DNA from: Heliocidaris erythrogramma
Taxonomy: Eukaryota; Echinodermata; Echinoidea; Camarodonta; Echinometridae
Direction of reading: 5' to 3'
NCBI GenBank assembly: GCA_025617745.1
Contig: CM046869.1
Location: 20,659,848-20,723,847, forward strand
DNA: 64,000 bases
A program made the translations under genes and the position numbers. This document shows positions 1 through 31,100 of the stretch, piece after piece; within the stretch, counting starts at the first letter, position 1; the number at the start of each line of letters is the position of its first letter. The notes beneath the pieces are model-generated. The model did not search any database. It saw only the letters and a list, made by a program, of their open reading frames with translations, and was not told where the DNA came from.

Positions 1-212
1 CGTGCCATATTGAAATTTTGTAGTACCAAGAAATTATTAATGTAAAAGGTACTATTTAACCAAATGACTGTGGGAAACGAGTGGCCCCTATAATATTAGG
101 CGTATCGGAATAAGAAAATCCAGTAGTCAACGGATTAACTACTTAACATGTGACAGAAGACTTTCCACTATTTTCTCTTCATTGTATTCATTTTATTATT
201 TTTAACTGAAAG

Positions 213-20241
<20,029 letters not shown>

Positions 20242-20257
20242 CTTTGAGAAAGCTATA

Positions 20258-20566
20258 GCAGTTGATGGCAGATTTGATGGCAAAGCTGATGGCAAAGTTG
20301 ATGGCAGAGTTGATAGCAAATTTGATGGCAGAGTTGGTGGCAGAGTTGATAGTAGTGTTAATGGCTGAGTTGATGGAAGAGTTGATGACAAGTTGATGGC
20401 ATAGATGATGGCATAGATGATGGCAGAGTTGGTGGCAGAGTTGATAGTAGTGTTAATGGCTGAGTTGATGGAAGATTTGATGGCAAGTTGATGGCATAGA
20501 TGATGGCAGAGTTGGTGGCAGATTTGATGGCAGAGTTGATGGCAAGGGTAAGGCATAAATGATGGC
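20258..20566 (+). repeat. GATGGC-type minisatellite just after the SKIV2L stop codon
   Basis: About 300 bp of imperfect 12 bp units of the form GTTGATGGCAGA start some 17 bp after the stop codon. Longer repeats are superimposed: a block beginning GAGTTGGTGG recurs at 20331, 20426 and 20509. It should be transcribed as part of the 3' UTR. Confidence 0.85.
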
Positions 20567-21299
20567 CAAGGTAAAGTAATGATCAAGCATACACATATGC
20601 ACATGTGTATACTACGCTATTACAGCACGCTTGCCATCTGCATATCTGTACGTATCCTGCCAAATGGCTAATGTGGGCGTTGACTAATAAGCTACAAGTT
20701 TTCAAAAAGAACACTGACTAAAGCGAAGGCAATCAGGAAGCAAAGCACTATGATGAACATCGCAGGATTTTAGTACTTTGTGACAATTTCTTCTAGAAGC
20801 ACAGCTTATGTGCTTTAACTTTGTGATGTAATCTGTACTCTGTGCCATATATTTATATGGGGTATCTGTATGAAAACTACTTTTTTTGCAACACAGATAC
20901 TGGTTAACTTCAATTATTTTTGGTTGTGGGGAAAATATATTTGTGTAGTTCAGGTGTTCAAAATATGGGACCAGTACGTGTAGCAAAAGCTTAAAAGACC
21001 TAAAGACTTTCAGTAAATCATGCCAACAATTTGAAAAGAATGCGTTAAGGATTCATAGAACGTACTGACTGTTAAAGATTCAGTACCCATGTTGTCCTTT
21101 ATGTATTTATTCAATAAATATTGGTTCCCTCAACAAAATTATGATTTTCAGCCTTTAAAATTCAGCTGTTGGAATACTAAAACGTTCACAGTGGGCAACT
21201 CTTATGTACATGTGCAATGTAGAAAACCATTTACCAAACATCCTGATAACCGATATTGCTGGAAGTGTGTGTTCATGAAAACTCATTGACTTATACTGT

Positions 21300-21690
21300 A
21301 GATAAGGTTGAGCTCTGGTCAGATGATTGTACTTTGAAAGAAACTGTCTGGAAGCAATTGGGAAAGGTTAATTATGCTGTACATACAGAGTGTGAGGTTT
21401 CAGAATGATCAAAAAGATTGACTCACTTTTGCTGAAGGTGACATGCTCTGCACACAGAGATGAATATATGGGACTGAACACTCATGTGGCATGAAATCTT
21501 GATCCAAACTTTTCAGCTATTTCTTGTCACATTTCAAATATAAAGGCATTTGAGAAGCAACCCTTTTCAGTGGACATGTATTTCCATGCTATTCTTCCAA
21601 ACTGATGAAAAATGAGAAAGCTCACAAATTATTTTTCCCCCTAGCCAGAACTCAACCTTCTCTTTAACAGTAAACAACAAAGCTCTACCT
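21300..21690 (+). repeat. Dispersed repeat, sense copy
   Basis: Sense-orientation relative of 4610-5098 and of the fragments near 16290-16400 and 50210-50340. Shared words include AATGAGAAAGCTCACAAATT and CCAGAACTCAACCTTC. Confidence 0.6.
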
Positions 21691-21849
21691 CTAGTGATAC
21701 AGGACAAGTCCTAGGTACACGTATTTGCTCATTTGATGTCCCATATGTTCCTGAGTATATTTGAAAATAAATGAAAATGTACATTGAACGTGTAATTTTC
21801 CTAGATAATTGGACTGAAACAAGCTGTAGCAGGGCCGGCTATCAGCTTG

Positions 21850-21932
21850 ATGTCGTCTGTTGGAGCCAGAAGGGCGTTAACTCCTATACTTTAACACAGA
21901 GTTTACGCCTTTCTGGCTCTCAACAGACGATG
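21850..21932. repeat. Hairpin repeat GCCAGAAGG...CAGACGA
   Basis: Arms CGTCTGTTGGAGCCAGAAGG and the complement CTTTCTGGCTCTCAACAGACG around a short AT-rich centre. The arms fold into an almost perfect stem of about 30 bp. Confidence 0.7.
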
Positions 21933-23732
21933 TTATGATCAGTTATACTAAAATCCATGATGTATTTGGTAATGTGTGGGATAGCAATGCCTTGGACCAG
22001 AGCTATCCATACAGAGAGTCCTGACACTAGAGGTCGCTTCTGATTGGTCAGTCATTTCATGGAGCTTCAAAAAGTTCCCTCTCATAGAGAATGTACGTGA
22101 AAGGTAACTGTTGGGAGCTCCATGATCCGCCATGCTTTAAACAAAGACCGCGTACGCGCATGCTTATTATGCGCATGTCACAACTCTCTCTATCAACGCG
22201 CTCTGCCTTGGACTAGCCAAACAATTGAATAAAGAACAAAGAGCATGTACTGCAAAAGTGGAAATTTTCACGCAATTAAATTTTCGCACTCGGACAAGTA
22301 AGGTAAATTTCATGTGTTTTTAATTTCGCCGACGTGCTAGACTGATGGGCAGAAGAATACATAAACAAAAATAGTGCATGTTTTTATTTTCTGTGCAAAT
22401 TTCATGCCGCACGAAATGCGTGAAAATTTCAACACCGCGCAATATTCCACGTTTACAGTACTTCTTTGGTGCATGCACCAAGATTCTGACGTACAGGGAA
22501 CAAGGATCATCATTAATATTGTTCAAGGTGTGTGTTACTCTATCAGTCATGATGTTCAGGATATCCCTGCAGGGGAAAAGAAGTGTTTAGTGCTCAGGTT
22601 CAATGTCTCAAGGGTGCATTTATAACTCTATTTTTCAGGCTAGAATCAGCGTTTTGATCAGCGTATAGTTCAAAACATGGTTGTGTCTGGAGCTTTTTTT
22701 CGCAGAAGCTCAGTTTTAAAACGTAGTTACAAAACTCGCAACCAGGCAGTGCTGTAGGTGGAGGAAAGTGCTACAAACAGGGTACCGTGAAACAGCTTTT
22801 CAAAACTATGTTTCATAACTGTGTTTCAAAATACTCTACCAGTAATTCTGGCTTTGCAGTCGAGGTATTAACGCACCATCAGCTTCATATTTACAAAAAA
22901 TCATATGTTTTTTCAATTGATGAATAATATAATGATTGCATCTATTGTAGAATAATGAATAAACGGGCTTACATGTTGTTGATCGATATAACATAACGGT
23001 GCTCATCAGGCTCTGTTTTAGAAAAATTTGTGATTGATTGATCCCAATCTCAGTTTGATATCAATCCCAAATTCTAACTTTACAAATTGGTTATTGTAAA
23101 TTTGCTGCTAATCAGAGTACTTGCCATTTAGATCACTCCCAACTTTCTATAATATAACTTTCTTCATTTATGAAAGCTTTCCAGGCCTAGTTGTCAACCA
23201 ACTGCCTATAGCTGCGCAGTGAGACGCAACGAGACCAACTGGTGTGAGCCGCAAATGAACAAAGAACAAGCTAGATACCAGCTAGACACGCAATAGTGTG
23301 ACTGCTACCTTCAAATTTGCCGCATATTGCTGGTACGGCTGCGTATTGATATACCCCACATAGCGCAGTAATATACGCAGAGGTGTGACCTAGGCATAAG
23401 ACACACTTTTCTGCTGATTGTATTTGAAAGAAAAACCTAATGAATTTATGTGTTGAATTGTGTTTGTATTACCTTCATAGTTTTATGTTTATGCAAAGCA
23501 TATTATGTTTTATTTTAACCCTCCATTGTGACTTTTAAATCTTATTTCAGACATCTTTCAGATATCTCCCTTCTCAGTCCAACAATATTTTTGCACTTTT
23601 ATTCAGTTACTTTTTAAGAGTACTGTTTCATTTGATTCCCCTACTGCTGTCACTATGTGAATGGGTTGGTGCTTGTTTTTGTTTTTGTTTTTGTTTTTGT
23701 TTTTGTTTTATTAGTATTTATTGGTCACTTTA

Positions 23733-24140
23733 ACCCTTTCAGGACAGGAATTATTTAAGGACTAAATTGATCACATTTTGTTTTTCAAATTGGCAACAAT
23801 ATATTTCTTTCAATGCGACATGGTTCTAATAAGGGGTAATGTCTTTGGAAACAATATACATGATTAGAAATTTTGTCAAAAAGTTGAAAAAATTGCCAAT
23901 TTGGATAAAAAAACAATGATTTTGAACCTCTCAATGTGTTGCCAATTTAAGAATGTTAAAGCTTACTCTCATATTTAAAATTCCTGGTATCAAATGCAAC
24001 ATGGTAATGCAACAAAAATGGACATAATGTGTGCAGCAATTTTTGCTCTTTCTAACCATACATCTGGTATATATTTTAGAGCTCTCAATCAAAAGTTATT
24101 GAGCCAAACCACAAAATGTTGTCAATTGTCTTGAAAGGGT
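23733..24140. repeat. Dispersed repeat, uninterrupted copy
   Basis: Same family as 14062-15078 but without the hAT-like insert. Useful as the empty-site reference. Confidence 0.75.
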
Positions 24141-24841
24141 TAAAATGCAAATTCAATTATATATTCAGAGTGAGAAAATATGAAATGCATTCACATAATA
24201 GCATCATTCTTTATCTTGCACTAGCTATCCATTGGGCCATGCTTTGCCATTTATTGTCATGAACAGGTGTGTTGTTATGACGCTCAGCTATGTAACTTTC
24301 CATTTTAGGTCGGTGGTCGGTGGCTCATGTGCTAAACATGAACATGAACGATCTTGGGGTATGTGTGAATCAGAAAAATACGTTTGCAGAATTACCCACA
24401 TTAAAATGTAAGACAGGGGCAGATGTGGGGGGGGGGGGGGGCGAATCGGTCGCCCCCCCCCCCCCTTTGCAACCCAAATAGCATATCTTAAGTAGCCCCC
24501 AAAATAACTGCCTTCTCAATTGTGTACTATTCCGGCTCTCTGCCCCCTTTGGATCTGCCCCTGTAATATATATATATATATATATATACATGTATAAAAT
24601 TTTGATTTAAACTCAGAAGAAGCAAGTATGGATATTGTCATTTGTTTCTATGTTTTAGCATATTAAATGTTTTTATTTTTCTCTGAAGTCTATATGTATT
24701 TACTGAATTATTTTTAAGAAAACATAATAGATACAATTGAACATCTGAGATCAGTTAATTTAAATTATTAACATAATATATGATCTTTTTTTTAGACTGT
24801 GTAGAAAGCTCTGACCATTGATATCTTGATATGATGATAGG

Positions 24842-25035
24842 TACAGTCAAACCTGCTTTAGCGACCACCTGTATAGAAAGACCACCCGTCTATCAAGACC
24901 ATAATTTTTGTTTCCCTTGAAAAATGTTTCTCATTGAAATGTGTATTAAAGGAACCTGTACATAAAGACCACCTGCTCATAAAGACCGCTTTTCTTGTTT
25001 CCCTTGAGTGGACTTTATAGACAGGTTTCACTGTA
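24842..25035. mobile_element. MITE, 194 bp, TACAGTCAAACCTG family
   Basis: Ends TACAGTCAAACCTG and CAGGTTTCACTGTA, with internal ATAAAGACCACCTG motifs. The same length and nearly the same sequence as 57752-57945. Shares end sequence with the 1.3 kb element at 11305. Confidence 0.8.
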
Positions 25036-25139
25036 CTTCAATACCTCCTTGAAATGTACCAATCACCTAAAAATATATTTTGTGTAACAACTAGAATGTA
25101 TAAAATCAACCTCAAAACCCTTTACCTGGCCTTCTATGG

Positions 25140-25441
25140 GTTAAAGGAATACTCAACCGCAGATTGTGGACGTTTTAATGCCGCGACAGGGCACCGTGAT
25201 CGTTACCCGAGCATGCCGTTGCCCCGCGGGGCGCAAACCTCGGACAGACTGGTCGCCGCACAACATCCACGCTCCGCCTGAGCTCAAGCTTTCATGCAAG
25301 CTTCGGTCGGCTTCGTGCAGTCGAAATGTAATCCCACTTAGTCCAACGGACGTGTTCGACGCACAAACTTTGTGTACGAGTGAATGGGGTTTACGCAATC
25401 CTGACTTTCCCCACGGCCGCCTGGTGGCGTATCCCTTTAAC
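25140..25441. mobile_element. GC-rich TIR element, 302 bp
   Basis: Ends GTTAAAGGAATACTCAACC and the imperfect complement GGTGGCGTATCCCTTTAAC. The interior is much more GC-rich and CpG-rich than its surroundings. Short overlapping ORFs on both strands look incidental. Confidence 0.6.
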
Positions 25442-25546
25442 AGTTAAGGAGCATGAAGAAAATTTTGAATTTAGTATATCAGCATAGAACCCCTAAACAT
25501 TCAGAACAAAATATTTTGGAGTGATTGGTACACTTTAAATTGTTCT

Positions 25547-25685
25547 GGGGAGCGTTTCATGAAAGGACTTGTCAGATATTTTATCCGACAAAGTTGCTCT
25601 CGGCCAATCAGATACAAGGATTTCAGTAGCTTATAACAGTTGTCGGATAAAATATCCGACAACTTACTTTCATGAAACGCTCCCC
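25547..25685. mobile_element. Hairpin MITE, GGGGAGCGTTTCATGAA family
   Basis: Inverted arms run from GGGGAGCGTTTCATGAAAG to the complement, with a conserved centre GGCCAATCAGATACAAGGAT and TTTCAGTAGCTTATAACA. Related copies are at 63275-63412 and 63686-63824, with a half copy at 60875-60972. Confidence 0.8.
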
Positions 25686-26859
25686 TGGACTCCAACAAAA
25701 TTGTCATAGGTAACCCTATTTGTCTACAGAAAAACAAAGTCTATGCTTTTGTTGAAATGTGGAAAATGTTCCTTAAAACTGTGTTTCAATAATTTTATTA
25801 TGTTCATCCAAGATGAAGTATTTTTGTAACATTTGTGTTTTTGTGTGCTCATAAGCAAGAAGTAAAGAATAACACATGAAATAGCTATATATGATTGAAA
25901 AATAAACCTGATAAATTATTCTATGTGTTTGCTGTTATGTCTTATTCAGACATGTATCAATTTCACTGGAAAGATATATGCAGGGGTGAAAGATAGATAG
26001 AGAGAGAGAGGTGGGGAGAGAGAAAGGAAGAGAATGAAAAGAAAGATGAAGTATGGGAGAAAGCTGCAGAGAGTGAAATGAAAGGAAAAGATGAATAAGA
26101 GAGAGATAGGAAAAGAACAAAGATTGTGAGAGAGATTAAATAAAATAAACTGAAGTCATTTTATTGAAAGAAAATTTCCAATTTGGAGATTGTCACCAAA
26201 TATACAAGAAAATATGATAATAGAATGTAAACAGGTACAGAGGAAGTGAACAATAGAAAGAGAATGACAATACCATTAAATAAAATGAGAAAAAAAGTTT
26301 CTAAATGAAAGAAAAGGGAAGAGATTTATGTTTCAAGCCTTAAGACAAAGCATTTTTAACTTCAAACGTACAATGTAATCGGTTTTTAAATGACACTGCA
26401 GTTCTATACACCTCACCTGCGCTGGTTATGCAATCAATTTTATCAACTTGTTCATAGTATGATCTTACCCCCTTTGTCAATAATTTCTTTTATAGTGAAA
26501 GACATAATACCGGATACAGCGTGAATATATCAATCGCTCAATACACAGTTTGGTAGTGCAACGTCATAGGGGAACAGTATCAAAAGGTCACGCCTGAGAG
26601 TTAGCCATTGTCCGTTTGTATAAAGCTACACAAGCGTGTACATCCCAAAACAACATGCGTACCACTTGTAATCCCCTGTATTATCGTGTAAAATAACAAG
26701 GCTTAAATATCCGATAATAATTCTAAGATAATAAACTGCAAGATGTTATATTAAAACTGCGATGGAATGCGCTAAAGACGCATATACATCGCAAATAAAA
26801 TGAATATATCCCCGATATATCCACGTAGATTATGTGAACATACTACTATCTCACTCTCT

Positions 26860-27275
26860 ACAGTACAGCTGGTTCGAGTTGTCATGGACGCGGTGTGCAT
26901 TTAACCAATCAGAGAGCGGTAAATTATGGCTTCCAGCTAGCTAGCTATCCTCCGGTGCCCGTGCTTACGTTATCGCGATAATAACGTCGTGTGTCGTATT
27001 GGAAGTGCATATTATCGGAATGCTTATATGTAAATTGTAGGGGTAATGTGAAACCGAATCATGATTGCCGTAATATCATGATTTTTACGAAACTGTTGGC
27101 AACTTTTCTTGTAGAATAATTGTGTCTACTTCTTGTTTGAATCATGGATTATCATTGGAATATACCAACGTGAGTTTGTATAGGATTTTTTTGTTAGAGA
27201 AAGTGGAAAATCATTCGCAAAAGAACCACTTGTCGCAGAACTGGATGTGAAGTCAGCTGAATTGTCACCGCAAAT
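26860..27275 (+). promoter_or_regulatory. Probable WHRN promoter and 5' UTR
   Basis: Upstream of the WHRN start codon are a CCAAT box in the NF-Y context (ACCAATCAG, 26904-26912) and a perfect 12 bp palindrome TTATCGCGATAA (26970-26981) containing the CpG-rich core TCGCGA. No TATA box is obvious. An in-frame TGA at 27258-27260 supports 27276 as the start. The transcription start site cannot be placed. Confidence 0.4.
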
Positions 27276-28163
27276 ATGTCACTTCATCACCCCGTCGCGC
27301 CCCCGCGATCCCGATCTCGGGTTTCCAGCGGCCAGGGCTCGACGTCACGAACGATGTCGGCCAATGTTCGACGCCTGCATGAATCCTTGACGACGCTTCT
27401 GAACGACCAGGACAAGGCCTACTTCGTCCACGCTCTCAACGATTACAACTCCAAGCGCAATGTTTACACCCTCGTACAAAACCTAAGGGGGATTTTGAAT
27501 ACCCCTGATAAAAAACAACTTTATGTTTTGTTGGGGAAAGTGATTCCATCTTCTGACCAGACACTCTTTTGGCAGCATGTTGATGCTTTGTGCATGGGGA
27601 GTGGTGTTAAAAGACCACCAAGTGTTGTTAGTAATGTCAGTACGAACAATGTGAGCTCGATGAACGGGTCTATGTCAAGACCAGAATCAAGACTTTATCA
27701 GCAAAATACCAGGACTAGTGGAAGGCCATCTTCCTCATTACAGCCAACAAGCCATCAGTTATATGTTAAACAAAACCCAGAAACAAGTTTCCAGCAAGGG
27801 CATCAGAATCAAAGTTACCACGAACAAAATCATCTACAACATCCACATCACCTGCAACACCACCAGCATCTCCACCCTGGTGGAGATGAACTTCATGGGA
27901 AGGTCGCAAGAAAAACCACAGGCGCGCAATTTCCGATCGACCAAAACAGGGACTTGAAGAGGATAGTTTTGAGGAAATCGGAGCAGGATGGGGTTGGGTT
28001 GGGGTTCAGTATTAGAGGCGGGGCGGAACACTCGGTGGGGATCTTCGTGTCACTGGTGGAACCTAACAGTTTGGCTGAGAAGAGGGGGTTAATGAAAGGA
28101 GACCAAATCATGCAGGTCAACGACATTCCCTTTGAGAAGGTGGCCCACTCGGATGCAGTGAAG
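27276..28163 (+). CDS. WHRN: WHRN exon 1: start, harmonin-homology domain, most of PDZ1
   Basis: 296 codons from ATG 27276, with an in-frame TGA 16-18 bases upstream. Residues 28-103 (SANVRRLHESLTTLL through PSSDQTLFWQHVD) form the harmonin-homology domain. Residues 115-225 are low complexity (Ser, Gln, His), including a His-rich run at 189-200. PDZ1 begins near residue 227, with the GLGF carboxylate-binding loop at 241-244 and RGGAEHSVGIFV after it. A second ATG at codon 27, just before the harmonin domain, is an alternative start. Donor AAG|GTGAGA. Confidence 0.93.
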
Positions 28164-31100
28164 GTGAGATCGAGAGAATATTTTCTATTTTCCAAAAACT
28201 AGAACAGGACATGATATTGGCCACCTCCTCTCTAAGGCCACTTATCTAATGTTTATACTTTCTTAATGTTCACGAGTGGAAATCTTTTTTTTGGGGGGGG
28301 GGAGGGGGGGGTCCTTTGGAGTTCAATCCATATGCACGCAAAATAGTGGAATCCACTCTCCATATAGGAACACAATAACCACTACTTTTTAGTGGATTCC
28401 ACTATAATGGGGGGTGGATTCATCTCCAAATAAGTTATCCCTAATAGTATTAAAATCATTGGTTTCCACTCTTCATTAAAGGGAAAGTCCACCCTGATTA
28501 CAAGTTGGTTTTAAAAGAAGCAGAAACATCAAAGCGACAGATCAGTGAAGGTTTGAGCAAATTACGATAAGAAATAAGAAAGTTATGAATTTTGAAGTTG
28601 TAATCAATGAAACACAAATTGGCAACTTTGAATCTTGCGAGCTCCTCTCCCATTTGTCCTGTACCCCAAAAATCATTAATTTCTACTTTTTCTAAAGAAA
28701 ATATTCAATCATACATGCACCTTAGATATAATCATTGCTCATATGTTTTACACAAGACCCGTTTGAAACAAATCTATTCCTTTATCAAAAATTAAGGAAA
28801 TTGATTACAACTTCAAATATTGATATCTGTCTTATTTCTTATCAGATTTTGCTCAAACTTTCACTGATCTGTTTCTCTCAATTATATCTCTCATCCTTTA
28901 TTTAAATAAACTTAATACCAGGGTGGACTTTCACTTTAAGAGTACATGTAGTAGTGATCAATAACATTGCTCCCCCCCTCTATTATCTTATCTTTGTCTT
29001 TCTGTTGATGCCCATAATCAGAGGAGTTGATTATTATGGCTCTTTAAGCTGCAGACCACTTTCTTGTCCTGCTAAAAAATATTTTTATATGTTGAGGACT
29101 TGATGTGCAACAAGTAGCAACCGTATGTACTCTTGGAATTCCCTGTATACAGTGCATCCCGAAAAAATGAAACCCCAAAACAAAGGTTTATTGTGACCAC
29201 AATATGTGCTCTATGACAATAATTATCTATTTTCCATAAACTAGAAGTACTGTTGTGACAGGCTTCCCTGCCACAATATATGAATTATGTACCTTTTGGC
29301 TTGCCATAAAGGTTGCCATAAACGTTGGCTAGCCATAGGCATGGTCTGGACAATAATGAGATGTGGGGTGCAGCCGTGCGTGCGCTGTGGTTACATAACT
29401 CCATCGCACGCACGGCAACTTTATACTGTATACATAAAGCGGGGTTACAGGGAGACACCCGCGGGTCACGGGACTGGGAAGCGCGGGAATAGGGCGTATA
29501 AATAGAGTCGGCAGAACAATAGACGAGGGATTTCTTGGAAGCAGAACCGTGAGAGCATCGTCTACCAGCGTCTACTAGCGTCTACCAGCAGAGCCTCTGG
29601 ACCGCTGGACTACGCTGGAGTACGCTGGCTACGATGAACTCCGGGACTGCTAGAGAAGCACAACAGGTCAGTCTTTTCACCTCTTGTGCCAATGTTTAAT
29701 GCCAATGTTTTATTGCTGTTGTGGTATTATGTCAATCCTCCTCCAAAGTGAATTGGTCATTCGGCCACCATAAAGGCCGGTTCACTTTATTGGCGACGAG
29801 GATGGGATAATATTACTCAAGTATTAGACATTGTATTACCGTATTTCATATGTATTTCTTCTTGGCATTTATTCGTATTTAATGTATTTTGTATATAGTA
29901 TATTGTTATTTCATGCATGTTTTTGTCTTGCGATCGTTGCAAGGTTAAAACTTGGCGCGCCAATCACGATCACGTGACGCTTGCGTTTTTTCAAATGTGA
30001 TTTGTGATTTGTAATATACTACATGCATTTGCAAGTAGCGGATTTCGCGCATCGTGTGCGGACATGCAATTTTTGACGCACACATTTTTGCAATTATATA
30101 CTGTTTTGGTTAGCGAATTTACTTCACGTTCCGACCATATTATATGCGTGCTTTACATGTTTGTACTTTGTTTTTTTGTATTGCCGCTATATTGAGTAGT
30201 ATAGTTGTAAGTTATTATTATACTCGTACTTTATTATATACTTGTACTGTTGTACTTATATGACAGCTATATTGAGTAGGAGTTGTACTTACATACTCGT
30301 ACTTCATTATATGCCTTATGATTGTGAGGCTAGGCTGTCTTTAGTTTTGAGTGGTTATATGCGTGCGCGTGTGTGTGTGTGTATGTGATTGTATGGTCGT
30401 TATACACTTAATGATTTTGTGCATGTATGGCTGGGTACATGTGTACTTAAGCTTGATGTGCAGTTGCATGATTGTTATACTCTTAATGTGATTGCTATAT
30501 ATATATTTATAGATATTTCTTGTGTATATTCTATACTCTATATTCTATATTCTATATACTATTTATATCTATAAAACTTCTATATCCGTTCGGATAGAAA
30601 GTATATTGGTAGAGATTCCGATAAGCTTACATAGTAGCGAGTGGGTGATATATTTCTTTCGTATATATATATATTTTATGTGTATTGCGGATTAATACTC
30701 ATTTAGCTAATGTGTATATTGCGCGGAATACTCCCACAATGGAGAAAATTGCCATAAATTCGTGTACCTTCGATGATTTGTTGAAGGTGCCAGGCATTGG
30801 CCAGGCAACTGCCGAACGCATTATGGCATTGCGGGAGGCCAGTGGGGATGTGACCCCCGGTTCTTTCGCATCTATTCCGCATTTGAGGAATACTGAAGAG
30901 ATTCTCCAGTATCTTGATTTTAGACCGTCTGCTAGGGAATCCCCAAAAGGGGCGGGTTTGGCTGAAGCATCTCGGGGAAAGTCTTCCTCTATGCCCGACG
31001 CTTACCCGTATGATATATTCCCTAACACCTCAGTGCCTCCACCTTTGAAGAAGAAACCCTCAGAAACTGAGGGATGGAGCGACACTCGAGCGCGCTCGAC

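Larger units (their letters stand above)
20242..22233 (+). other. Candidate SKIV2L 3' UTR with three possible polyadenylation signals
   Basis: AATAAA hexamers follow the stop codon at 21113-21118, 21766-21771 and 22228-22233. The sequence alone does not show which is used. The first part is a minisatellite, and 21300-21930 is made of dispersed repeats, so the shortest form (ending near 21140) is the most economical reading. Confidence 0.4.
22234..26860. other. Intergenic region between SKIV2L and WHRN
   Basis: No gene seen. It contains a GTTTTT microsatellite (23676-23710), a dispersed repeat (23733-24140), a G/C-run element (24414-24562), two TIR elements (24842-25035 and 25140-25441), a hairpin MITE (25547-25685) and a GA-rich tract (25985-26140). 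The remainder is AT-rich unique-looking sequence. Confidence 0.7.

Noticed and set aside
25054..25447. Small protein gene in the GC-rich block
   Set aside because: Three overlapping short frames on both strands, none with a recognisable domain, all inside a TIR element.
29287..29505. Duplicate 72-codon frames in both LTRs (also 35561-35767)
   Set aside because: LTR sequence; the frames differ between LTRs because of one indel and show no domain.
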